In this document: one piece after another, positions 1 to 5,855 of the stretch
How the letters are laid out: the number at the start of each line of letters is the position of its first letter
How positions within the stretch are numbered: the first letter of the stretch is position 1
Source: Candidatus Latescibacterota bacterium
GTDB lineage: Bacteria > Latescibacterota > UBA2968 > GCA-2709665
Assembly (NCBI GenBank): GCA_030746455.1
Contig: JASLMQ010000409.1
Coordinates: 1-5,855, forward strand
Length of the DNA stretch: 5,855 bases
Direction: 5' to 3'
Notes under the pieces: generated by a model
The model's input: the letters and a program-made list of their open reading frames with translations, nothing else
What the model was told of the DNA's origin: nothing
The model's database searches: none
Program-made: the position numbers and the translations under genes

Positions 1-69
1 CTGAAAGATACAGGTTGGGTCCCGGGTTGTCAACGCCGAAAGCGGTACCGCCCAAATCCAAGAAATCCT

Positions 70-98
70 TTGCCAGACAAGGAGATATTGGATAGATT
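70..98 (+). promoter_or_regulatory. Candidate sigma70-type promoter for the GWxTD gene
   Basis: TTGCCA at 70-75 matches the -35 consensus TTGACA at five of six bases. TAGATT at 93-98 matches the -10 consensus TATAAT at four of six. The spacer is exactly 17 bases. Transcription would start near 105 and give a leader of about 95 bases before the ATG at 201. The surrounding sequence is comparatively AT-rich. Matches of this quality occur by chance, and the consensus used is that of model bacteria, so this is a candidate only. Confidence 0.3.
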
Positions 99-121
99 TG
101 AGTGCCTGGGAGAGGCAGGAA

Positions 122-137
122 TCAGGATTCAGGATTC
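122..137. repeat. Short tandem repeat, 7-base unit TCAGGAT
   Basis: TCAGGAT occurs twice back to back (122-128 and 129-135) and is followed by TC. A related CAGGAA lies just upstream at 116-121. The repeat would be in the leader of the GWxTD mRNA if the promoter at 70-98 is real. It is too short to call a binding site, and slippage in noncoding DNA is the simplest explanation. Confidence 0.4.
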
Positions 138-200
138 GCGCCCACGCGCCCAGAGTTGCTTCGACGGGCAGGCGATTTTCGGACGTAAGGGTTATCTGCT

Positions 201-2354
201 ATGCGACATCTGCGGGCCTGGGCGCTTGTGCTGGCCAGTTGCGCCCTCCTCACACATCCACTGCAGGCCGTGACCACGCCCGAGCAGGCCGATTCGCTCC
301 GAGGGGGAAACCAGGCCGGGCTCGGACACACGCTCCTGGCCGCGGGGGACCTCGAGGGAGCCGAGAAGACCTTCCGAGAGCTGATGGACAGGGGCCAGGT
401 GGCGGCCGGCCACAACGGAATGGGCCTCGTACACCTGAGACGAGGGGACGCCAGACGGGCCCGATCCAGCTTCCGGCGGGCCATCCGGTCTGATCCGGAC
501 TTCGTCGACGCCCACTACAACCTGGGCATCGCGTACGAGGGGCACCGGCGGTCCGACGCACGAAAGGCCTTTCGCGCCGCCCTGGATCTGGACCACGGCT
601 ACCGGGACGCCCATTTCCGGCTGGGGCGGCTGCTCGAGGAGGGGAGAGACACGACCGAGGCCATTTCGGCTTACAGGAGCCAGATCACGGCGGATCCCGG
701 CCATAGCGGGGCGAGGTTTCGGTTGGCCAAGCTTCTGCTGGCACGCGGCGACGCGGACCCGGCCTCGGGCCTCTTCGAGGCGGTGCGGGATGCCGGCGGC
801 GAAACCGCCCCGAAGGCGCATCTGGAACTGGCCCTGATCCGACAGAAGGAGCGGGATTTCGCGCGTGCCCAGGCCTCATTCGAGGCCTACATCGGAAGCC
901 TGCCCGAAAAGGAACGGCTGCTGTACCGGGACATCTCGCTGGTGACGAACAAAGAGGAGCTCGCGTACTACGAAGCGGCTTCTGATGACGAGAAGGAGGA
1001 CCTGATCCGGCGGTTCTGGACCCAGCTGGATCCTGCCCCGCTGTCCACGGCGAACGAGCGCCTGATTGAGCACTACAGGCGCGTGGCCCACGCCAGGAAG
1101 CACTTCGGCGTGGGCGAGTTCCCCTGGGACAGCCGTGGCGAGGTCTTCGTGCGCCTGGGGGAGCCGGACCACGTCAGCCGCTCGAACGATATACGGGCCG
1201 AGCTGGACCGCGACATACAGGACGCCAGGACCAACTTCATGAGCCGGTTCCGCATCGGCCTCCGGGTCGATCCTGGCCTCCCCATTTTCCCCGTGGCATC
1301 GAACGATCGATGGGAATACTGGGTCTATACGGATATCGACGATGGGCTGGAGATCACGTTCGTGGCGAGATACGGGAAGAAACGCTATGAGTACGCCCCC
1401 ATGCCCCAGAACGTATCCATGCGGCTGACCCAGGAGCTGCTTCGCCTCCAGGGCCGGGTCCTGATCGACCAGATGGTCAGCCGGGAGCCGTCCGTGTACG
1501 AGCCCGATTTCGCCGATCTGCCCATCGACTTCTACTACTATCCGGCAGACTATCGGGGCGGCGACGGCAGGACCCGGCTGGAGATCTACTACGGGCTCCC
1601 CGCATCGGAGGTCTCGCGGCTTCGGGTCGACGAGGAGACCGATCTGCTGGTGCTGGGCAGGGGAATGGTGCTATTCGACAGCCTGTGGAACGAGGCGCAC
1701 CGGGTCCAGGACCAGATCGCCTTCACGGTGCCGACGGACCAGCAGATTCAGGAGGGCGCCTTCATTCCCGGTGTTCTGCCCGTCGACCTGGAGCCGGGCC
1801 CCTATCGCCTGGCGTTCCAGATTCGGGACCTGGCCTCGGGCAAGTCGCAGGTCTACCGCCGGGACATCGAGGTCGAGGGCTACGCGCAGACTCAGAGGCT
1901 TCAGATCAGTGACATCGAGCTGGCCTTTTCGGTCGCCGAAGCGCAGGAGGACGGCCCCTTCGTCAAGGAGGGTCTCGAGGTCATTCCGATGTCGTCCAGG
2001 GCGTTCAGAAGAGATCACCATGCCTTCGTCTACTTCGAGATCTACAACCTCACGCGCGACGAGTACGGCCAGACCCAGTACCGGGTGGAGTACAAGATCC
2101 GGACCTACAAGAAACGTTCGGTGCCGGCACGTGTCCTGCACGGTCTCGGGCGTCTGCTCCGCGTTTCCGAGAAGGATCAGGAGGTCGAAATCGCGTACGA
2201 TCAGACGGGCGCCGAGGCGAATGAGGTCACCTACGTCGAGCTCGACCTGAAGGAAACCGAGCCAGGCAGACAGCGCGTGACGGTCACGGTCCACGATCTG
2301 CTGGCCGAGAGAAGCACCACAAAGGACATCACTTTCATCATCGTTCCTCAATAG
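201..2354 (+). CDS. Exported TPR and GWxTD domain protein
   Basis: This 717-residue protein has a role that is not established for the family. It starts at ATG 201, with AAGG at 187-190 ten bases upstream as a modest ribosome site. The N-terminus is an export signal: basic MRHLR, then a hydrophobic stretch to about residue 18. L11-A12-S13-C14 fits a lipobox, while L21-Q22-A23 would suit signal peptidase I, so anchored and soluble forms are both possible. About six TPR-like helical pairs cover residues 37-236, the clearest being 69-134. A GWxTD-type domain follows at about 242-330, with RRFWTQLDP (270-278), YRRVAHARKHF (292-302) and RGEVFVRLGEPD (312-323). The usual Gly-Trp-x-Thr-Asp-Arg-Gly core reads FPWDSRG (307-313) here, so the name motif is eroded. 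Residues 440-717 are beta-rich, including the FVYFEIYNLTRDEYGQ stretch (609-624) typical of family C-termini. TPRs suggest a protein-binding role in the cell envelope; this is inference. Confidence 0.88.
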   Translation: MRHLRAWALVLASCALLTHPLQAVTTPEQADSLRGGNQAGLGHTLLAAGDLEGAEKTFRELMDRGQVAAGHNGMGLVHLRRGDARRARSSFRRAIRSDPDFVDAHYNLGIAYEGHRRSDARKAFRAALDLDHGYRDAHFRLGRLLEEGRDTTEAISAYRSQITADPGHSGARFRLAKLLLARGDADPASGLFEAVRDAGGETAPKAHLELALIRQKERDFARAQASFEAYIGSLPEKERLLYRDISLVTNKEELAYYEAASDDEKEDLIRRFWTQLDPAPLSTANERLIEHYRRVAHARKHFGVGEFPWDSRGEVFVRLGEPDHVSRSNDIRAELDRDIQDARTNFMSRFRIGLRVDPGLPIFPVASNDRWEYWVYTDIDDGLEITFVARYGKKRYEYAPMPQNVSMRLTQELLRLQGRVLIDQMVSREPSVYEPDFADLPIDFYYYPADYRGGDGRTRLEIYYGLPASEVSRLRVDEETDLLVLGRGMVLFDSLWNEAHRVQDQIAFTVPTDQQIQEGAFIPGVLPVDLEPGPYRLAFQIRDLASGKSQVYRRDIEVEGYAQTQRLQISDIELAFSVAEAQEDGPFVKEGLEVIPMSSRAFRRDHHAFVYFEIYNLTRDEYGQTQYRVEYKIRTYKKRSVPARVLHGLGRLLRVSEKDQEVEIAYDQTGAEANEVTYVELDLKETEPGRQRVTVTVHDLLAERSTTKDITFIIVPQ

Positions 2355-2378
2355 GGAACGGGGACGAGAGCCGTTCCC
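2354..2378 (+). terminator. Perfect 8-bp hairpin at the end of the GWxTD gene
   Basis: GGGAACGG (2354-2361) and CCGTTCCC (2371-2378) are exact reverse complements separated by nine bases, so the mRNA can form an eight-pair GC-rich stem that begins on the last base of the TAG stop. No run of T follows, so this is not a classic intrinsic terminator. It could be a weak or U-less terminator, or a stem that protects the 3' end of the GWxTD message. It lies 28 bases upstream of the selA start and could uncouple selA expression from the upstream gene. Confidence 0.45.
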
Positions 2379-2381
2379 GAA

Positions 2382-2393
2382 TTCGCCGGCGAA
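2382..2393. repeat. 12-base perfect palindrome upstream of selA
   Basis: TTCGCCGGCGAA is identical to its own reverse complement. It ends 13 bases before the selA ATG, and its last bases overlap the GAAGG that is the only plausible selA ribosome site (2391-2395). As DNA it could bind a dimeric regulator. As RNA it could pair and partly hide the ribosome site, though a perfect palindrome with no loop folds poorly within one strand. In GC-rich DNA such palindromes also arise by chance. Confidence 0.4.
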
Positions 2394-2406
2394 GGGCGTT
2401 GGCCTC

Positions 2407-3822
2407 ATGGCACCCAGCAGAGATCTATCGACGATCCCCTCCGTGGACCGCCTGCTCTCAGAGCCGTCGGTCCAGCGCCTGGCCGAACGTGTCGACCTGC
2501 CGGTTGTCACCCGGTGGGTGCGCGCATCGGTGGCCGCGCTTCGGGATGCCCTGCTCGGGGGAGACATGCAGGAGGCCGACCGAGACAGCCACCTGCGCTG
2601 GACGGTGGCGGAGTTGCATCGGAGGTCGGAGGAGGCGCTGGCACCTCGACTTCAGCGTGTGGTCAACGGGACCGGCATCGTCCTGCACACGAACCTGGGA
2701 CGCGCGCCGCTCCCAAAGGCGGCTATCGAGCAGATTTGCCGCGTTGCCGGTGGGTACAGCAGCGTGGAGATCGACCTGGAGACGGGCCGTCGCGGCTCGA
2801 GGACGGCGCTTGTAGAGGAACTGCTGTGCGAGTTGACCGGTGCGGAGGCCGCGGCGGTCGTGAACAACAATGCGGCGGGCGTGCTTCTGACGCTCAACAC
2901 CCTCGCGCTGGGCAAGGAGGCGGTCGTATCCCGGGGACAGCTGGTCGAGATCGGCGGATCGTTCCGGATACCCGATATCATGTCCCGTAGCGGCGCGACG
3001 ATGGTTGAGGTCGGCACGACCAACCGCACCCATCTGGGAGACTACCAGAATGCCCTGACAGAGCGCTCCGGGCTCCTGCTGGCCGTCCATCCGAGCAACT
3101 ACAAGGTCATGGGGTTCTCGAGCGAGGTGTCGTTGAGCGACCTGGTGGGCCTTGGTCGCCGGCACGGGGTCCCTGTTGCACACGACCTGGGGGGCGGTGT
3201 GCTGGTCGACCTGCGCGAGTACGGACTGCCCTATGAGCCCCTTGTCTCCGATAGCGTACGTGCGGCGGCCGACATAGTCTGCTTCAGCGGAGACAAGGTC
3301 CTGGGCGGACCGCAGGCAGGCGTGCTGGTGGGCAGACGCGAGGCGATCGAGGCGATTCGACAGAATCCGCTGATGCGCTCGCTCCGATGTGGCAAGCTGA
3401 CCTACGCGGCCCTGGAAGCGACCCTCAAGCTCTATCTGAACCGGGAGAAGCTGGCGAGGGCCCATCCCACGCTGGGGATGCTTACCCAATCGATGTCATC
3501 TCTGCGCCGGAGGGGGCGATCTCTCCTGAGACGCCTGGAAGGACTTGGGGGGCGGGATTTCGAGGCATCGCTGGAGGAAAGCGTGGCCCAGACAGGGAGC
3601 GGCGCCCTGCCGCTCGAGGAGATCCCCAGCGTGGCGTTGGTCCTGGGCTGCCGGGGATGGTCCGCGGGCCAACTCGCCGATCGCTTGCGACGGAACGCGC
3701 CTCCTGTTCTAGGATACGTGCGGGAAGATCGGCTTTTCCTGGATCTGCGTACGATCCGGTCGGACGAGCTGTCTATCGTCGCAGATGCCATTGTCGCGGC
3801 CGCGGCCGATCCGGGCACGTAG
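2407..3822 (+). CDS. selA: L-seryl-tRNA(Sec) selenium transferase
   Basis: SelA is a cytoplasmic PLP enzyme that converts Ser-tRNA(Sec) to Sec-tRNA(Sec) using selenophosphate made by SelD. In the model enzymes it works as a large ring-shaped oligomer. The 471 residues match the usual length of about 460. Residues 10-80 form the N-terminal tRNA-binding region. The catalytic core contains VVNGTGIVLHTNLGRAPL (85-102), YSSVEIDLETGRRGSR (117-132), VVNNNAAGVLLTLN (151-164), SRGQLVEIGGSFRIPDI (175-191), AHDLGGG (258-264) and FSGDKVLGGPQAG (293-305). K297 is the expected PLP Schiff-base lysine. R99, R324 and R327 appear to match the arginines that bind the anion in the Aquifex enzyme. The segment LRCGKLTYAALEATL (326-340) has Cys-Gly where Val-Asp is common. 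The start is ATG 2407, with GAAGG (2391-2395) eleven bases upstream; the spacing is long, so initiation may be modest. selB lies downstream on the same strand. Confidence 0.97.
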   Translation: MAPSRDLSTIPSVDRLLSEPSVQRLAERVDLPVVTRWVRASVAALRDALLGGDMQEADRDSHLRWTVAELHRRSEEALAPRLQRVVNGTGIVLHTNLGRAPLPKAAIEQICRVAGGYSSVEIDLETGRRGSRTALVEELLCELTGAEAAAVVNNNAAGVLLTLNTLALGKEAVVSRGQLVEIGGSFRIPDIMSRSGATMVEVGTTNRTHLGDYQNALTERSGLLLAVHPSNYKVMGFSSEVSLSDLVGLGRRHGVPVAHDLGGGVLVDLREYGLPYEPLVSDSVRAAADIVCFSGDKVLGGPQAGVLVGRREAIEAIRQNPLMRSLRCGKLTYAALEATLKLYLNREKLARAHPTLGMLTQSMSSLRRRGRSLLRRLEGLGGRDFEASLEESVAQTGSGALPLEEIPSVALVLGCRGWSAGQLADRLRRNAPPVLGYVREDRLFLDLRTIRSDELSIVADAIVAAAADPGT

Positions 3823-3882
3823 GGCACCGCCGCTTGGGAGCAGAACCGTCGTCGTACTCGCGCAGAAAGGAGCAGCCCTACG
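3818..3882 (+). repeat. Inverted repeat bracketing the selA-ATPase gap
   Basis: CGTAGGGC (3818-3825), which contains the selA stop codon, is the exact reverse complement of GCCCTACG (3875-3882), which contains the ACG that sits where the next gene's start codon is expected. The arms are eight pairs with a 49-base loop holding the AAAGGAG ribosome site. Pairing would cover the start position. A stem with so long a loop is only moderately stable, and one 8-base match in this span is possible by chance. Confidence 0.35.
3866..3872 (+). promoter_or_regulatory. Strong ribosome binding site in front of ACG
   Basis: AAAGGAG is the best Shine-Dalgarno match I found in the window. Seven bases separate it from ACG at 3880-3882, which is ideal spacing. 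The codon is followed directly by the conserved N-terminus of the ATPase family. The site therefore points to 3880 as the original start, with ATG having changed to ACG, rather than to the GTG at 3964 that lies inside the conserved region. Confidence 0.6.
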
Positions 3883-4384
3883 AATCCCGATATCCACCTG
3901 AAGACGATCTCCCTCCACCACGACAGATTCCCGACCCACGACCACTATCCCTTCGATCTGGAGGTGCTCCGGCGGACCTCCCGTATCCAGCTCGCCTCGC
4001 CGGTTACCTTCTTCGTCGGGGAGAACGGTAGCGGCAAGTCCACGCTCCTCCGGGCCATGTGCCGGAGAGCGGGCATCCACATCTGGGAAGGGATGGTGCG
4101 GTCGCGGTACCAGATTCGGGGGATCTACTTCCTAGACGAACCCGAGACGGCGCTGTCGCCGAGCAGTCAGCTGGTGCTGCTGCGCGTCTTTCGAGACATG
4201 GGACGCGCCGGACACGCGCAGTTCATCGTGGCCACTCATTCGCCCATCTTGCTGGCCTGCCCCGGGGCTGAGATCTACACGTTCGATCGGGCGCCGGTCG
4301 CTCGGGTCGCGTATGAACACGGAACATTACCGCGTCTACAAGGACTTCATGGCCTGCAGGGAACGATTCCTCGTTGGTGATTGA
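3880..4384 (+). pseudogene. Broken stand-alone AAA/ABC-type ATPase (COG3910-like)
   Basis: Intact relatives are soluble predicted ATPases of about 250 residues with no established role. Numbering from ACG 3880, the remnant has the family N-terminus (DRFPTHDHYPFDLEVLR, 15-31), Walker A GENGSGKST (47-55), Walker B IYFLDEPE (82-89) and the H-loop ATHSP (118-122). There are three defects. The start is ACG behind a strong ribosome site. Only about 30 residues separate Walker A from Walker B, where relatives have roughly 100; the missing part includes the SHGE-type signature needed for ATP hydrolysis, with the junction near GIHIW/EGM (65-72). After YE (145-146, to base 4317) the frame slips: frame 1 ends in unrelated sequence at TGA 4378-4380, while the frame from 4319 gives the expected TEHYRVYKDFM and stops at 4382-4384. 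A GTG-initiated frame 3964-4380 is open but would start inside the conserved region. Non-function is inferred; the frameshift alone could be a sequence error. It sits between selA and selB, with 57 bases after selA and 51 before selB. Confidence 0.8.
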
Positions 4385-4425
4385 GCCGGGTCCAGCAGCT
4401 GCAGCCACGCGCATGGAGATTCGCA

Positions 4426-4429
4426 GAGG
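4426..4429 (+). promoter_or_regulatory. selB ribosome binding site
   Basis: GAGG lies six bases before ATG 4436. It supports this start, which also places the conserved GTPase P-loop at residue 7, as in other SelB proteins. No intrinsic terminator is visible between selA and here, so selB could be read from the same transcript as selA. Confidence 0.6.
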
Positions 4430-4435
4430 CCGACC

Positions 4436-5855
4436 ATGAGCCACGTCATCATCGGCACGGCCGGTCACATCGACCACGGGAAGACGGCCCTGGTACAGGC
4501 CCTCACGGGCATCGATACCGACACGCTTCCCGAGGAACGCGAGCGGGGCGTTACGATCGATATCGGGTTCGCCTACTGGAAGGACAACGTCACGATCATC
4601 GACGTTCCCGGACACGAGCGCTTCGTCAAGAACATGGTGACCGGGGTCTGCTCCGTAGACCTGGCGCTCTTCGTGGTGGCGGCCGATGACGGTGCGATGC
4701 CGCAAACTCGCGAGCACCTGGGAATCCTCAATCTGCTGGGTGTTCAACGCGGGATCGTCGCGCTGAACAAGGTCGATCTGGCCGACGCGGAATGGACCGA
4801 TCTGGTTCGCGAGGACCTCGAAGGGCTGTTCGCGGGGACGTTTCTGGCGGGTGCGCCCATCGTTCCGGTCTCCTCGGTGACCGGCGAGGGGATCGACGAG
4901 CTGCGAGCTCTGATCGAAGCGGAAATCGAGGACGTCCAGATGCGGCCCGACCGCGGCATTTTCAGGCTACCCGTGGATCGGGCCTTTTCTGTCCGCGGCT
5001 TCGGGACGATCGTCACCGGTACGGTCCTCTCCGGCCGGGTTCGACCCAGGGACGAGGTGGCCCTGCTACCGGAGGGACGGACGCTTCGTGTACGTGGCAT
5101 TCAGATCCACGGCGGGGACGTGGAGGTGGCCGAGGTTGGAGCCCGGGCCGCGGTCAACCTCACAGGCGTGGAAGTCGAGGAGGTGGAACGGGGAGACATC
5201 CTAGCCCAGCCCGGGTACTTCAGCACCACCTACATGATCGATGCCCGGCTGAATCTTCTCCCTGACGCGCCGATCCCGCTGAGGAATCGGGCCCGCGTGC
5301 ACCTGCACCTGGGCCCTGGGGAGGTGCTGGCGCGCGTGATCCTGCTCGAGGCGGACGAGCTGCACCCGGGAGGTTCGCAGCTGGTGCAGTTTCGCCTCGA
5401 ATCGCCCGGTGTTGCCGCCCGTGGAGACCGGTTCGTGATCCGAAGGTACTCGCCGGTTCACACCCTCGGCGGCGGCATCGTGCTGGACGCGCAACCGGCC
5501 AAGCACCGCCGGCACCGTGAGGAGGTCCACGAGAACCTGAGGGGACTGGAGCAAGATGACCCGACGCGCGTCCTCGCCCATCGACTGGCGTCAGCGGGAT
5601 TCCAGGCCAAGACCCCGCGTGAACTCGCCTCGGAGATGGGCCTTGCGCCCGAGGATGTCGAATCGCGGCTGCGCGAGCTGATCGATGCGGGGGACGCGGT
5701 TGCGGTGCCACAGGCCGGTCAGGAGCTCTATGTGGGGGCCGAAATCTGGCAGGATCTGCTCAGGCGGACCCAGGACGCCCTATCGGCCTTCCACTCCAGC
5801 CATCCCCTCCAGGCCGGCATCCGGCCGAACGAGCTTCGACTCCAGGTGGCGGGCG
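4436..5855 (+). CDS. selB: Selenocysteine-specific elongation factor (3' end outside window)
   Basis: SelB is a GTPase that binds Sec-tRNA(Sec) and the SECIS hairpin of selenoprotein mRNAs and delivers selenocysteine at in-frame UGA codons. The 473 visible codons contain no stop. The G domain shows G1 [11 protein letters not shown] (7-17), G2 around T40 in [13 protein letters not shown] (36-48), G3 DVPGH (56-60), G4 NKVD (111-114) and G5 near VSS (145-147). Domain II covers about 172-255, including [20 protein letters not shown] (181-200), and domain III about 262-352, including [11 protein letters not shown] (341-351), a family hallmark. From about residue 365 the SelB-specific winged-helix region begins; [20 protein letters not shown] (393-412) looks like a helix-turn-helix, and a further unit starts near [13 protein letters not shown] (456-468). 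Family members are about 600-650 residues, so roughly 150 are beyond the right edge, including the SECIS-binding winged helices. No internal damage is visible, in contrast to the ATPase remnant upstream. Confidence 0.96.
   Translation, partial: MSHVIIGTAGHIDHGKTALVQALTGIDTDTLPEERERGVTIDIGFAYWKDNVTIIDVPGHERFVKNMVTGVCSVDLALFVVAADDGAMPQTREHLGILNLLGVQRGIVALNKVDLADAEWTDLVREDLEGLFAGTFLAGAPIVPVSSVTGEGIDELRALIEAEIEDVQMRPDRGIFRLPVDRAFSVRGFGTIVTGTVLSGRVRPRDEVALLPEGRTLRVRGIQIHGGDVEVAEVGARAAVNLTGVEVEEVERGDILAQPGYFSTTYMIDARLNLLPDAPIPLRNRARVHLHLGPGEVLARVILLEADELHPGGSQLVQFRLESPGVAARGDRFVIRRYSPVHTLGGGIVLDAQPAKHRRHREEVHENLRGLEQDDPTRVLAHRLASAGFQAKTPRELASEMGLAPEDVESRLRELIDAGDAVAVPQAGQELYVGAEIWQDLLRRTQDALSAFHSSHPLQAGIRPNELRLQVAG

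Larger units (their letters stand above)
1..200. other. Upstream region without a recognisable gene
   Basis: No recognisable gene lies in these 200 bases. On the + strand, frame 1 is open from position 1 through the start of the next gene to a stop at 271-273, but its translation resembles no family I know, is rich in Arg, Pro and Cys, and runs 73 bases into the well-supported GWxTD gene. Frame 3 stops at 93-95. No ATG start is available on the - strand in this stretch. The bases look less GC-rich than the coding region that follows, as expected of a leader. It could contain the 3' end of a gene lying to the left, which I cannot identify. A 10-base palindrome, GCGGTACCGC, lies at 42-51. Confidence 0.5.

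Noticed and set aside
1..69. tRNA gene (selC) at the left edge, suggested by GGTT/CCCAAATCC-like fragments
   Set aside because: No acceptor stem, anticodon arm or T arm can be assembled, and there is no terminal CCA-type end in register.
70..273. Open frame upstream of and overlapping the GWxTD gene, with AAGGAG at 79-84
   Set aside because: The AAGGAG has no normally spaced ATG; TTG 88 is too near and TTG 98 rather far. The translation resembles no known protein, and the frame overlaps the export signal of a well-supported gene.
192..821. Long - strand open frame opposite the TPR region, and similar - strand frames at 1671-2567 and 2458-3489
   Set aside because: They lie wholly opposite genes with clear family motifs. 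Long antisense frames are expected in GC-rich coding DNA, and their translations show no recognisable domains.
3908..3920. CTCCACCA as the 3' end of a tRNA between selA and selB
   Set aside because: These bases encode the conserved N-terminus of the ATPase remnant, and no matching 5' acceptor strand or T arm is present.
3387..4031. Frame of 214 codons spanning the selA 3' end and the ATPase remnant
   Set aside because: It overlaps selA out of frame, is rich in Arg, Gly and Pro, and has no family resemblance. It is a shadow of high-GC codon bias.
4378..4380. TGA as a selenocysteine codon, given the sel context
   Set aside because: This TGA lies in the frame that has already lost family resemblance. 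Relatives have no Cys or Sec at this point, and no SECIS-like hairpin directly after it stands out.
4312..4384. Programmed ribosomal frameshifting in the ATPase gene
   Set aside because: There is no slippery heptamer or obvious stimulatory structure at 4312-4320, and the gene also lacks its central region, so mutation or sequence error is simpler.

Overview
The window is a GC-rich bacterial segment with every supported gene on the + strand: a secreted or lipid-anchored TPR/GWxTD protein, selA, a broken ATPase gene, and the first three quarters of selB (cut by the right edge). GWxTD proteins occur mainly in Bacteroidota, Acidobacteriota and uncultured lineages of the Gemmatimonadota/Eisenbacteria/Krumholzibacteria/Latescibacterota kind. 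The high GC argues for one of the latter groups rather than typical Bacteroidota. This is inference; the phylum cannot be fixed from the window.

Layout. Positions 1-200 hold no recognisable gene but carry a plausible sigma70-type promoter (about 70-98) and a short 7-base tandem repeat. Positions 201-2354 encode a 717-residue exported protein with about six TPR units, a GWxTD domain with a degenerate signature, and a beta-rich C-terminal part. A 52-base gap with a perfect 8-bp hairpin and a 12-base palindrome separates it from selA (2407-3822). An 8-bp inverted repeat brackets the selA stop codon and the next translation start. Positions 3880-4384 hold the remains of a stand-alone predicted ATPase (COG3910-like). 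Walker A, Walker B and the H-loop are preserved, but the middle of the protein is missing, the reading frame breaks near the 3' end, and the apparent start codon is ACG. selB begins at 4436 and runs off the window with 473 codons visible.

How the genes work together. SelA converts Ser-tRNA(Sec) to Sec-tRNA(Sec) using selenophosphate. SelB is the special elongation factor that delivers Sec-tRNA(Sec) to UGA codons followed by a SECIS hairpin. The organism therefore very probably makes selenoproteins, and selC and selD should lie elsewhere in the genome because neither is visible here. The ATPase remnant has no known part in selenium metabolism and looks like a passenger decaying inside the sel cluster. 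The GWxTD protein may be transcribed separately.

No undescribed system is convincingly present. The observations most worth checking are the multiply damaged ATPase gene between selA and selB, the degenerate GWxTD signature with an ambiguous lipobox/signal peptidase I site, and the hairpins in the two gaps flanking selA.
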